Shown here piece after piece: positions 11,401-22,169 of a stretch of 64,000 nucleotides of DNA; within the stretch, counting starts at the first letter, position 1, and each line of letters opens with the position of its first letter. Location of the stretch: the NCBI GenBank assembly GCA_905221605.1, contig CAJNDS010002268.1:855232-919231 (forward strand), in the 5' to 3' direction. The notes under the pieces were generated by a model. The model was given only the letters and a program-made list of their open reading frames with translations, had not been told where the DNA came from and made no database searches. The translations under genes and the position numbers were made by a program. Source of the DNA: Symbiodinium natans. Lineage: Eukaryota; Sar; Dinophyceae; Suessiales; Symbiodiniaceae.

Positions 11401-14400
11401 ATAAGTATGGGAACTATACTTATAACCCTAAATAGGGTACTACCAACCCTACTTGGAAAGAGGGTGTCCTTCTTGGTTGACAGGCTTGAAGGGGATTGTA
11501 AAGGAAACATAAAACCTAAAAAAGGGAATACGGGCATACTGGGTCCTAGTAACCCGAAACCCCTAAACCCTACACCCTAAACCCTGATCCCTAAACCCTA
11601 AACCGAAAGGCAATCAGGGCCTACTCTAGTATGAAGGCCCATAACCCCTAAAGCACCTCACCTAAACCCCGAACCTTACTTGGAGGTCCAGGGTACTTAT
11701 AACCCTACTTATAACTGCCCCTAAGCAGGTTATAAGTAGACTGATAATTGTGGATAAGAAGTACCCATGAACCTCCTAGTAGCCCTAAACCCTAAACCCT
11801 AAGCCCTAAAACCCTAAACCCTTAATTGTGGTTCGAAGTACCCATGAGCCTCCAAGTAAACCCATGAAGCTCCCAAGCATGCATCCCCGACCTCCAATCG
11901 GGACACGAGTTTCATGGTGTCCTGGCATGGCAGCAGACTTCGGGTTCAGGGTTTAGGGTTCAGGGTTTAGGGTTTAGGGTTAAGGGTTTAGGGTTTAGGG
12001 TTTAGGGTTTAGGGTTTAGGGTTTAGGGTTTAGGGGCGTCTTGGCTGCCAACCTACGCGGTGGTAAGGAATCCTCAGCCCAAATCATTCCTCCCAGCCCT
12101 TTCGACCGTTAGCCCTAAAGCCTAGTGGCACTGCTCACCAAGCCCCAAAGACAAACCTAAAATCCAAAACCCCTAAACCCTAAACCGCCTGTCAACCTAA
12201 GCCCTAAACTTCTACACCAAAGCCCTCAACCCTTATCCGTAATTGAGGGTCAAAGGTTTAGGGCGTAGGCCTTAGTAAACCCCGATCCGCAATTGAGGGT
12301 CAAAGGGTTTAGGCCTTAGTAAACCCTAATCGGAGCATCTGTTGCCTTAATACCTCCACATTTCTAGATTTTTTCTTCGTCGAAAATCCGGCTGCCGGAC
12401 TGCTTTCCATTACGAGAGTTTTCGCATGCGGAAATACCACCGCAAGTTAAATAACATTTTCCGGCGGGAGGGGGGGGGGGGTGGGTTCACAAATCTGTCC
12501 GCAGGCTTCTGTTTTTGCTTACTGAGCTGCAGTTTGGATCCGTGAAACTACGAATCAATACATTGCCATGGTCTTATTGTTGCGGCGCCCTGCCTTTTTT
12601 GTGGTGGGGGGGGGGGGGGGGGGGCACCAATTAAGCAGATGCTCGGTTAGGGCCTAAACCCAAACCCCAAACCCTAAACGGCCCTAAACCCTAGACTCTG
12701 GTCAAGGTCTCGCTCTCCAGATCTTCCAAAACCCCTAAATTAAATTAAGAAACCCTAGACCCTAAGCCCTAAGCCCTAAGCCCTAAGCCCTAAAGCCTAA
12801 ACCCTCAACCTTAAACCCTAAGTCAAGGTCTCGCTCTCCTGCAGTTCGTTGGCGTTCACGAGCCGAATCTTCACCGTGGAGGGTACTGACAGCTCCCGGT
12901 CAAGGGTCCGAACGATGCCCTCAATCCTCAGTTCATGGTATTCAATTGGGAAGGGTTTAGGGTTTAGGGTTTAGGGTTCAGGGTTCAGGGTTCAGGGTTT
13001 AGGGTTTCGGTTTAGGGTTTAGGTTTTGGGTTTCTTGTTGCGGGTTTAGGGTTTAAGTACTGGGGTTGAGGGTTTAGTGGTTGATGTGGTCGGCTCTCTG
13101 AACTACAGCCCCTTGTTGGGTCCGTGTCTATACTTGCAGGGTGCCCGAGGAGGGACCCTTAATTTGGAAACCTTAAACCCTAAACCCTAAGCCCATGTTG
13201 CTACCATACCAATCATCCCAGGAGCAGCTGGCAGATCCAGGTATGAGGCCCCCAAAATCCCCCTCCTAAACCCTAAACCCTAAACACCAAAACCCTCGGG
13301 AAGCCATCTCGGAGAACGTGTCAAGCTGCACATCCGGCTCGGTCAGGAGAAAGGCTCCATAGTGTCCCTTTCTTGCAATGCCCTGGTCAGGCAAGGTGTG
13401 AGATGCAGAATTGGTTGAGGGTTTAGGTTGTTGGACTTTGACAGGATTGCCCGCTGCTGCCCGGCCGCCGAGATGATGGTATGCGCACACTTGCCTACTC
13501 ATATTTCTTCCTACTCATTCCGCCCTAAACCCTAAACCCAAAACCCTAAACCCTAAACCCTAAACCCTGAACCCTGAACCCTGAACCCTAAACCCTGAAC
13601 CCTAATGCAATGTCTGCCACGCCTGAGGACATCCACAGTTCAAGTCCACTGCGTCCACGGAGTTCGTGGGGAGCAGCCGAGCAGCCTATCAAGCAACACG
13701 ATGGGTTTAGGGTTTAGGGTTTAGGGTTTAGGGTCTAGGGTTTAGGGTATTAGGGGATGTGAGCGCGGGTTTAGGGTTTAGGGTTTAGGGTACAAGGGGA
13801 TGTGATCCCGGGTGGGAGGGCACCCTACACCCGAAGCCTAAGCGATGTCATAATGAGGACCCCATGTCTACGAACGACAAGGGACTGCTTGGAGGCTCAT
13901 GGTACTTTATTGGGTTTAGGGTTTAGGGTTTAGGGCTTAGGGTTATAACTGTACTTATAACCATATCAGGGCACTTCATGGGCCTATAAGTGGGTTAGAG
14001 GTACAGTTATATTTGGCTGACAAGTGCCATCAACCTCCAAGTACCATCTAGAGAGTTGTCACGTTGAGGGAGCTCAGCTTGCCTACGCATATGACTTGAA
14101 GCCCTAGACCTAGGCGCAACCTAGGAACAAAAAATGACCCTTTTGGGGTTAAGCCTACAAAAAATTACCCTTTTGGGGTTAAGCCTACAAAAAGCAAATA
14201 AGGGCCTACTCCGGGTCCTCATACCTCTAGCCTCACAGACAGCCAACCACGGACCTTCAAGTCCCCCTCTCAACAAACCCGGTTCAAGGTTTAGGGTTTA
14301 GGGTTTAGGGTTTAGGGTTTAGGGCTTAGCCCACAGCACCGAAATACTTCGTCCAAGTGGCCGCTAAGACAGTGGAAGGGTCGTCACCGCAGAACTGTGC

Positions 14401-15085
14401 GAAGAGCGGTCGGTCCTCCGAAGTTTAGTGTTTAGGGCTTGGTCCCAGAACCCTCAACCCTAAACTCTGCACCGCCTACACCCTAAACCCTACCTCCTAT
14501 TCAGATAAGGGTCCAAACCTAATGGCCTGCGCCAGACAAGGCCAAAAAACCTTACCCCAAGAAGTGCTGGAAGGGTTCCAAGCTGAGGGCCGCCCCAACC
14601 CTTACTGCCTTTACTAATTGTCAGGGAATGAGGGAGTTTTTTAGGGTTTGGGGTTTAGGCTAGGGTTTAGGGTTTAGGGTTTAGGGTTCAGGGTTCAGGG
14701 TTCAGGGTTCAGGGTTCAGGGTTCAGGGTTCAGGGTTCAGCCCCTATGTGCGTTCTCGGCCCATCCCCCCCCTGCCTCCAATGGCATCCTCCCCCACCCT
14801 CCCCATGGTATACGGTCTCCCCCCCCACCCCCCTTCCACCCTGCTGACACCCGAAGCCCTGAACCCTAAAACCCTGCAACCCTGAGCCCTAAACCCTGAA
14901 CCAAGAACCCGAACCCTAAAACCGTATAAACCCCAAGGTAACCCTAAACCCTAAACCCTAAACCCTAAACCCCAATGTAACCCTAAGGCCTAAACCCTAA
15001 AACCCACATCACCGGGGGAAGGGGGGATGAGGGGCGCGGGGGCGGGGCCAGCCGGAATGCAACCATGAATTCATAATGGAGAGGA

Positions 15086-15117
<32 letters not shown>

Positions 15118-16855
15118 TGAGTGTGTGTATATATATATATATATACATATGTGTATGTGTGTGTATGTATATGTATATGCATATACCTAAACATATATAT
15201 ATGTATATAATATAGTATACCCTTGAAGGGATTGAATAGGGGTGCACTTGTTCCTCCGGACAGGTGGAGAACTGCTCTTTCCTGTACTTGGGCTGCGTCG
15301 AAAACCTGGAGTAGAGGAATCGAAGGACAGTTACGCGCATATGCACGGCATCAGCTGCGACACTACCACGGACTTTCACCACATGCACTTGACATCACGA
15401 CTTCCTGCTGCACCCTTTGTTCCGAGCTCAGTACATACGGGAGTGCCTCGCGAGCAATGCGCATATTCAATTGACAAGCCTGAAACTCGTGTTTATCCGC
15501 AGCGTTCGGTGCGCTCCACTCCAACTGCTGAGGTCACGTAGACACTAGATATTGCTGCCACAGTTGTCATGAATTCAGGTTGCCCAACGCTCAGCGTTTC
15601 AAAGCGAGCATAGATTTACAGCCAAATTCCTTGCCGAGAGTCAGCATGGGTGTGTAGCATAGCTCCGTCCCGTACCTGACAAGAGATCACTCTGCTAGGA
15701 AGTGCTCCAGTGGATGAACGCACAATTGCTTGGAGGTTCATGGTACGTATTAACCAATTATAACTGTAGAACTGTACTTATAACCATGTCAGGGCACTTA
15801 AGGGGCTTAAAAGTGGGTTATAAGTACAGTTAGAATTGGTTAACAACCACCATGAACCTCCAAGTATCCTCATGAATGAGCATGTATCAGACACTCCCCA
15901 AAGAGCCCAATACCCCTTAATTAAGGAATCTACCTTAAACCATATAAGGAAGGATTTAAGGTATATTCCTTCATTAAGGGGTATTGGGCTCTCTCCCTAA
16001 ACCCTAAACCCTAAACCCTATGCGGGCACCGGCGGCAGAGCATGCGAAAAGCTAGTTCGGACCTTCGCACGGGAGCAACGAGGAAGGACGCTCAGGGCTC
16101 GTGAAGGCTGGCGACGGGCCAGGCTTAAGGACAACGGGTTTAGGGTTTAGGGTTTAGGGCTTAGGGTTTAGGGTTTAGGGCTAACCCTAAAGGGCCCATG
16201 AACCTAAATAGGGACTACTTCGGTCTTACAGTACTTCCTATGTAGGGACTTTGGGGCCCAAGTGTATAATAATGAGGTACATGGACGTTTAGGGTAACCC
16301 TGAACGAACCTGCGTTCAGAGATGAGGCAATGAATCCTGCCTCTGTCCTGAGCAGAGGCCATGGGATCGTGGACCACGCAGATATTGATGCATGAGAATA
16401 CATGGCATACATGCATCAGGGAAGAAGGAGCATGCCACGCAAGTTCGGCCCATCTCGGGTGGCTTTCGGTTTTGGGGTGCAGGGAAGAGGGCTATCGCAG
16501 AACTCACCCTGCCGATACTGGCTGTAGTCTTTTACCCCACATGCTTCTGCACTGCTGCAGAACTACGAAGGAATCACGACCCAACTTTTCCGTAATGAAT
16601 CCCATTTCTAAAATGCGAAAACCATAGTAAGAGTCTGTATAATTATGAGCTAAGGAACCCTAGAGCCCAAACCTCGAAAAGGTTCAGGGATGTTTATGCT
16701 CCGAAAAAAACGACGCCCTAGACCGTAAACCCCAACCCTAAACCCTAAACCCTAAACCCTAAACCCTTTGGAGGCTCCGGCTGGTCGACCATGGGCGCGC
16801 AGACATACTTTGGGGACCCAATGGACCTCCAGAAGTCATAGCCGCGCAGCTTCTC
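8436..16855 (-). CDS. DUS1: tRNA-dihydrouridine synthase, DUS1-type, ending early
   Basis: Exons in transcript order: 16855-16782, 16062-16030, one or more short exons not placed, 15305-15254, 14415-about 14337, about 13660-13623, 13382-13330, 12926-12839, 11921-11892, 10630-10574, 9139-9075, 8493-8439 plus TGA at 8436-8438. Family landmarks in order are CAPMVDQSELAFRMLCRR, QPKYRKEQFSTCPEDRPL, FAQFCGDD, VDAVDLNCGCPQ, GIARKGHYGAFLLTEPD, VPSTVKIRL, LHGRTKAGSTG, GIPLIANGGIHT, FEDVERCMQATGVDAV. This is the FMN-binding TIM-barrel that reduces specific uridines in tRNA. Phase-consistent donors are GC (16781, 13622, 13329, 9074), GA (15253, 12838) and GT (16029, 11891, 10573). The frame stops right after the last barrel motif, so the usual C-terminal helical and zinc regions of DUS1 are missing. 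Either a further exon lies elsewhere or the gene is truncated. Confidence 0.8.
9811..9920. mobile_element. Family-A inverted-repeat element
   Basis: Ends ACTTGGAGGTTCGTGGGTAG and CTACCCATGAACCTCCAAGT; the interior has paired TATAACC/GGTTATA blocks. Confidence 0.65.
10021..10320. other. AT-rich island
   Basis: About 300 bp of roughly one-quarter GC, with TATTTATAC- and AAATTATG-like words, in otherwise GC-balanced DNA. It is free of telomere repeats and inverted-repeat elements and lies in a DUS1-type gene intron. No open frame longer than a few dozen codons. Confidence 0.6.
10486..10555. repeat. CCCTAAA array
   Basis: About 10 perfect units, immediately preceding the DUS1-type exon at 10574-10630 on the other side of which a TTTAGGG array begins, so the exon is framed by arrays of opposite orientation. 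Confidence 0.85.
10640..11095. repeat. TTTAGGG array grading into degenerate GGTTT-rich DNA
   Basis: Pure units to about 10765, then progressively corrupted units to about 11095. Confidence 0.8.
11678..11780. mobile_element. Family-A inverted-repeat element
   Basis: Ends ACTTGGAGGTCCAGGGTACT and AGTACCCATGAACCTCCTAG; lies in an intron of the DUS1-type gene. Confidence 0.6.
13886..14041. mobile_element. Family-A element with a TTTAGGG tract inside
   Basis: Ends TGCTTGGAGGCTCATGGTAC and AAGTGCCATCAACCTCCAAG; repeats at 13914-13943 interrupt the left arm. Confidence 0.6.
14686..14738. repeat. GGGTTCA variant array
   Basis: Seven copies of GGGTTCA following normal TTTAGGG units. Confidence 0.8.
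15083..15212. repeat. GA then TG/TA microsatellite
   Basis: (GA)n followed by (TG)n and (TA)n in an intron of the DUS1-type gene. Confidence 0.8.
15728..15866. mobile_element. Family-A inverted-repeat element
   Basis: Ends GCTTGGAGGTTCATGGTACG and CACCATGAACCTCCAAGTAT; long interior arms with TATAACTGTA and TACAGTTA. Confidence 0.65.
15897..15995. mobile_element. Family-C inverted-repeat element, complete
   Basis: Ends CCCAAAGAGCCCAATACCCC and GGGGTATTGGGCTCTC with TTAATTAAGGAA-type inner arms, 99 bp. Confidence 0.65.
16190..16292. mobile_element. Family-I element
   Basis: GGGCCCATGAACCTAAATAG to GAGGTACATGGACG, with TTCGGTCTTACAGTACTTCC inside; related to 35232-35335 and a partial copy at 27318-27372. 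Confidence 0.45.
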
Positions 16856-17119
16856 CTCGCGTTTAGGTTTGTGTCTTTTTGGGGTTTAGGGGTTTAGGGT
16901 TTCTGATAGGAACCTCAAAATCAACATGGCGCCCCTATGTTCGGAAACACCCACTTGTTTGTGGTTTCTTGATACAAGCCCGGTGATAAAAATTCTTCAG
17001 TAACCTACAATGAGGTAGGTTTCGGGCTATTAAGGTAGGGTTTGCGGCTTAGGGCCGCAACTAGATGGCACAACATGGAATATTCCTTGTAAGTTGCAAA
17101 CAGGAACCCTAAACTCTAA

Positions 17120-17215
17120 ACCCGACTTCAGGAATGTGCCCGTAAAGAGCGGATGTCGGAGTCTCTGGAAGCTGGAAACGACCGAACCCCCACAGCTCCA
17201 TGCCATGTTGCCCTA
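17120..17215 (-). CDS. Candidate N-terminal exon upstream of the DUS1-type gene
   Basis: On the minus strand a Met at about 17210 opens a peptide MAWSCGGSVVSSFQRLRH, rich in Ser and Arg with few acidic residues, as expected of an organelle-targeting presequence. It lies 265 bp upstream of the first confident DUS1-type exon and on the same strand. No splice phase could be fixed, so membership in that gene is a guess. It could equally be an isolated open stretch. Confidence 0.25.
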
Positions 17216-17304
17216 ACTGAAGCCTAGTGTTACAGTTCGGGGGTTGCGGTTTGAGGTTTGGGATTTAGGGTTTAGGGTTTAGGGTCTAGGGTTTAGGGTT
17301 TTAC

Positions 17305-17402
17305 AGTCAGCCCTTAAGGCCACCCACATCGAAGTCCAAGGTCTCAGAACTCGAACCGCCTTGCTTACGCCTGCCAGAGTGCCAGCTCTCCTTGACTATT
17401 AC
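17305..17402 (+). CDS. Candidate exon, unidentified
   Basis: The plus strand is open for about 30 codons with exon-like codon use (peptide includes THIEVQGLRTRTALLTPARV), between a TTTAGGG array (17266-17300) and non-coding DNA. The complementary strand contains an in-frame TAA in its best frame. No family recognised. Confidence 0.3.
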
Positions 17403-17584
17403 GAAAACAGCCAAACCCGAGAACAGCCAAACCCCGTTAGGGTTTAGGGTTTAGGGTTTCTGTCATGTCAAGCGTATTGGGCTCTCCCTGAGCTAGATGC
17501 AGGACCTGGGAAGAAAAAGGGGGGCCCTTTTTGCGTAAACGAGGGAATAAGGGCCTTCTCTGGATCCTGGTCAACAACCTACAA

Positions 17585-17692
17585 TGCTGTTGAAAGACAA
17601 GGCGCTGTTGGCTCTGCAGCCACAGCAGCTGGCTCAGCGTCAACGACCGCCATCGCCGGATGATCGGGGTAGTTTTATGAGAAAGCAGCGAA
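17585..17692 (+). CDS. Candidate exon, unidentified
   Basis: An open segment on the plus strand, starting MLLKDKALLALQPQQLAQRQ and ending at a TGA, is Gln- and Leu-rich. A TTTAGGG-type tract follows from 17716. A competing minus-strand reading is longer but lacks coding-like composition. I cannot assign it to the downstream desaturase-like gene by phase. Confidence 0.25.
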
Positions 17693-18344
17693 GGCTGGGA
17701 TGAGTTCCGGTTGCTGGGGTTTAGGGTTTGGGGTTCTAAGCCGCAACGGTCCAGGTGCCCTAGATCTTCTCTGGGGCCCACAGCAAGTTTGACAAATGTG
17801 CAGGGTTTAGGGTCATAGGGTTTATAGGGTTTAGGGTAGAAGTGTAATGTGCACAAAAGTCCGCAGAGCTCCGTCCGGCCAGAATCATCTAGAACAACCC
17901 TCATATGGCTGTGTCAACTCGGAGCCATCACGGCGGGTGGGAAGCGGGAAGCTTTTGAGGGGCAAGCGCGGCGGAGAGATGCGGACAGGCAGACCCAACT
18001 CCGGAGCATTCAGTATTTTCTTGCCTTCCTCCCGTAGAGGCTGCTGCGACAATGACTAACACAATCCCTAGGGCTCCAAGTATACAAATAATACCTACAT
18101 TGGGGTCTAAAGTCGACTTGGCCGGGTAGCTCACCACATCCGTGCCCGGCAAAGGCCCCAAAGTCTACTTTGGGGGGGCAGATGGTGCTTGCAAATGAAT
18201 TAAGCGGCCCCTGCCTTCTTCATCAAGAGAGAACCTTAGGGCCCGAAATACCCTATCCCAAAAAAACAAAAAGGTTCAGCTTTTATGTAGCAGAATTCTA
18301 CATTCGAAATATGTTCTATATAACCAAGAAAGGTTAAAGGTTAC

Positions 18345-18455
18345 CTACCCAGTCCCTAAGGAACGCTTCTTCTGAGATTTCTGCATCTCCGTCTCCTCGT
18401 CCCCGTTCGGCTTCCAGAGCCCACGCGCCAAGACCTCCACGGAGGCGTCGTGCAC
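18345..18455 (-). CDS. C-terminal exon-like block, probably of a desaturase-like protein, in inverted orientation
   Basis: The minus strand reads VHDASVEVLARGLWKPNGDE, then a Lys/Gln-rich tail, and stops at TAG (18345-18347). An AG acceptor precedes GTG at 18455 in phase 0. The desaturase-like gene on the plus strand ends its last recognised exon at 23141 with HGWKK in phase 0 at a GC donor, and the two would join in frame as HGWKKVHDA. Position and strand are wrong for that, so this may be an inverted duplicate, a rearranged exon, an assembly inversion or the end of a second copy. The intron side carries one end of a family-C element (18463-18490). Confidence 0.5.
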   Translation of the reverse strand: MHDASVEVLARGLWKPNGDEETEMQKSQKKRSLGTG

Positions 18456-18691
18456 CTCAGTACCCAAAGAGCCCTTCATACCCCTTAGGTAAGGGACACC
18501 ACTTAAAGCAGGTACAACATTATCCCTACTATCTCTGTTTATCCCAATTCTCACTGTTAACCCGATGATCCCACCTTCTTATCCCTATGATCCCTTCTGC
18601 TCCTCTTTGGAAAAGCATGAAGCCTTTCGTCCCAAATCCACCTAAACCCTGAACCCTGAACCCTAAACCCCAAACCCTAAACCCTAAACCC

Positions 18692-18812
18692 CAGATCCAT
18701 TCACCGAGGAGATCGTCACCCTGAAGCGTGCCCAGCCTGACGAGGGAGACCCGCACGCGGCCAGCGCCAAGCCGAGCAATGACAAGGTGCTGAGCGTGGA
18801 GAAGCGCCTGGG
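18692..18812 (+). CDS. Exon, unidentified (possible N-terminal part of the desaturase-like gene)
   Basis: The plus strand is open for 40 codons with strong third-position GC bias. The peptide includes DPFTEEIVTLKRAQPDEGD and SNDKVLSVEKRLGW. It lies between CCCTAAA repeats (18650-18690) and TTTGGGG repeats (18818 on). It is on the same strand and 1.3 kb upstream of the first confident desaturase-like exon, so it could be that gene's hydrophilic N-terminus, but no junction was verified. Confidence 0.45.
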
Positions 18813-19339
18813 CTGGTTTTGGGGTTTGGGGTTTGGGGTTTAGTGTTTAGGCTTTAGGGCTTAGGGCTTTTTGGGGTTTGGGGTGAATTGGAAGAAGTTT
18901 CTATGGACCATATAGGCCCGTATACGGGAGGGTTCTTATGATGTCTTTGGGTGGTTGTATATCATCGGGCTCCGTATAAAGATTGCTGAGAGTGAGAGTG
19001 TGTGAGACTGTGTGTGTGGGTGCGTCTGTGCCCAAAAGCCGGCTTTCAGACTAAACCCTGAACCCTGGACCCCAAACCCTAACAGGAAAACCTCGGACAG
19101 CCTTGTGGAGACGATCCTAGTGCTCAAGGCTAGGTTAATGAATGCCCAATACCCTTGAGCCACATTGTCAACACACAATTGGGGTTAGGGTTTAGGGTTT
19201 GCGGTTTAGGGTTTAGGGTTTCAAGGTTTCAAGATTTCAAGGAAGCAAGTCCTTTTAAGCCATGACGCTGCGCGAAGGAATGACCAGAACCGGAGCTTGA
19301 AGACGGGCCGCCTCTTCCCAGTTCCGAAGATTGGCGTAA

Positions 19340-19470
19340 TATAGGGGACTGAATAATTAGAACAGGGGGTAGGGTTTTAGGGTTTAGGGTTTTGGTTGTG
19401 GGGGTTATTGTAGTATACTTATTAAGGGACCCTAAGGGAATAGTATTAGTAATTACTCCGACCCCTATAG
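19340..19470. mobile_element. Family-E inverted-repeat element
   Basis: Ends TATAGGGGACTGAATAATTA and TAATTACTCCGACCCCTATA. Confidence 0.6.
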
Positions 19471-20087
19471 TAGATGTTCAGACGACTTTCTCCGCGTATG
19501 TTGTGTCGTTGGGGGTAAGGGTTTCTTAGGTCTTGCGGGGCAGGGGCGCGGGGGGGTTGGGGGGGGGGGAGGGGAAGGTAGAGGTTCTTACAGGCTTGGG
19601 ATTTTGGATATGCTGTAAGTGAGGTCCGGGTCCTTCGGTTATGTTCGGTTTGCTTCTTGATTCCCAGCTCAGCTCAGGAATAAGCCGGATCCCATGCCAC
19701 AGGAACTGGCCTTCTTGTTCACCAAGATCCTGGTCAAGCTTTGCAAATTTTCGAAACATTAATTGATGGCAGAAGAAGCTCAGTTTTCCGCCAGTCCAGC
19801 TCAACCTGGACCTAGCTCAGGATAACGCCGGAGCAAATGATCTACATGTGGAACGCGGCATGGCTTTCTGATTTAGCCAACAAAAGAGCTTCAATATTTG
19901 GGGTTTCCTGTTCAGTAGCAACAACGAAGTTGATCCACTATGACTGCAGAGATGTTGCGTTTGGCGCCAGTTGTTTTCTGTCCCAAGGAGTCCTGAAGAC
20001 AATCTGAACCCATATGAGCACCAAGCACCTGTTCCCTAAACCCTAAACCCGAAACCCTAAACCCTAAACCCTAAACCGTGGCTTTAG

Positions 20088-20407
20088 GTGCTGACATTCA
20101 TCTTCTGCTTGCAGTGCCTGATGATCATCTCGTGCTGTGCGGCCCTTGCCGTGTTCCCGGAGCACTACAGGACCTGCACGCTCTGCTTTGGCGCTCCATT
20201 CGCCTACATTTGCATCCAGCAGATCTACATCGATCATGATGCATCTGTGATTCCACGAGAAGTATCGGTCTTTTTGTTATTGATTTGGAAAGCAGGTGAC
20301 TAACTTTGGAGGCGGCGTCGTGTATGTTGTTTGTTGCCTGCATGAAGAATTTCCTGGTTAGTCTCAAGTTATTCTTGTTTTTCTTCTTCTCTCGTGCTCT
20401 CTCTCTC

Positions 20408-20441
<34 letters not shown>

Positions 20442-22100
20442 GTCTATTGCTTCATGCCAAACTGCCTTAATCACCGCTTTCTCTCGCTGTCTCTGTGCAA
20501 AAGCTTCAGGTAATGCACGGAGTGACGTTCCCCGTGTACGAGTTCCAAAAGCTGCACAGCTTCATACCCGGGCAACCACCGTAATCTACCATTTGCTTAA
20601 GAACCCCCCCCAAAAAAAACAAAAAATAGAATAACAATACCTATATTGTCCGTAAATGGAAGAATCTAACTTGTTTTCTTGGGGGAGTTCTTAGGCAAAC
20701 AGTACTAATCTGAACTCTAGAAAGTCGGCCTTCCTGCCATACATGGGTCTCTCCTTGCTTCCGCCGTTCCATACAGCTTTCATATTAAGAGGGTGCGGGT
20801 CGTTCATGGCACAGTTTGGGACTGTCAATCCGGGTGAAAGGTTGAGGATTTAAGGGAAGGTGCTTTGCTGGAACCCTAAACCCTAAACCCGCTGAACTTT
20901 GACCTCAGAGGCTGCTACAGCTTCAGTTGGGAACTGTTGTAAACCAGGGCCCTGTTATCCTGTTGGAGCTCGCCCCCGCCTCGCATCCATACGGTTTAGT
21001 ACATATACCTGGTTGGGGGGTCTTTCAAGACTACAAATCAGGTTGGAGTAGGGTTCGGGGTTTAGGATTCAGGGTTGAGGGTTTAGGGTTCAGAGTTTAG
21101 GGTTTAGGGTCCCGAGGGTCCCGGTTGGCACTGCAGGTTTATCACGCACCCTTTCAGCGACTTCATCTCGCTGCCATGGGAGGAATTCGTCTTGGAGCAT
21201 GCCCGGCATCACGCAAGCACTGTGGACTTGCTCCCTACCTGTGAGGCGATGGCTAGGGTGAAGGCGGAGTTGTCGAAAGAGCCGTCCTCGAAAGAGCCGT
21301 CCTCGTCTTCTCGTCGGTCTAAGCAGGCAGGTGTTGTTGGGAAGGTCAAGCGCGTGCGTGCGTGCTTGTGTGTGCGTGGGCTCGCGCAAATGTCAGGCGC
21401 AGAAACACCAGACAAAGTGCGCAAACGTCCGCTTCTTAGACATTTCATGGGGTTGAAGTGCGGGAGGCATTGGGGTTGAGGGGCGGTGGATGCCAAGTTC
21501 AAGTATTGTGGCAACTACTACAACCGGCAGTCGAAGGACACAGAGTTGTGCCGCATTTGCGTCGTGGTCCCAGTGTTTCGTCGTTGTTTTTTTTGTGATG
21601 CGTTCTTGTTTCACGTTTGCAGACGTTTTGGTCAGGGCAACGCCCGCAAGGCTGGCAGCGTGTGGGAAGGGGGGAAGGGGGGAAGCGGGGGTGCGGGGGC
21701 AGCAGGTAAAGAAGCCGACAATGAAGCCGAGCAAGGAGGCAAAGAAGCGGCCTGCGGAAGAGGTGTCGATTGGAGAGTGGGAGGGAGGAGCGGGCGGGTG
21801 GGAGCGGCGTGGTCTCGTGGAGGCGGCTTCCCACATCGTTGTCTTCATTGATGTGGGTCTGCGGCTTGGATGGGGTGCATGGGGAGTGTTTTTGCGGCGC
21901 GAGTTCTACATTTTTTCGTTCGTCAGGAAAAGGGAACTCCAGGCACTTCACGGTGTCGCCGGAGCGCTTCAAGAAGTTGGCTCCTCGGGATTCTGACAGA
22001 GCTTGTGTGGGCAGGGAGCGTTTTTCTCAGATTGAGGCTTTACGCAGCAGCACTCGAAGAAGAGGCAGGAATGAGGGAGTGTGGTAGAAAGGGGTAGCAA

Positions 22101-22169
<69 letters not shown>

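Noticed and set aside
20721-20840. Plus-strand open block with AG before it and GT after it (SAFLPYMGLSLLPPFHTAF)
   Set aside because: Skipping it joins exons 20520-20560 and 21137 on through a GC-AG intron in a way that keeps a conserved-looking protein; the block looks like intron or inverted-repeat element.
21486-22087. Overlapping open frames of over 100 codons on both strands
   Set aside because: Lys/Gly- or Pro-rich with no conserved desaturase motif, and ending in a microsatellite; probably intron.
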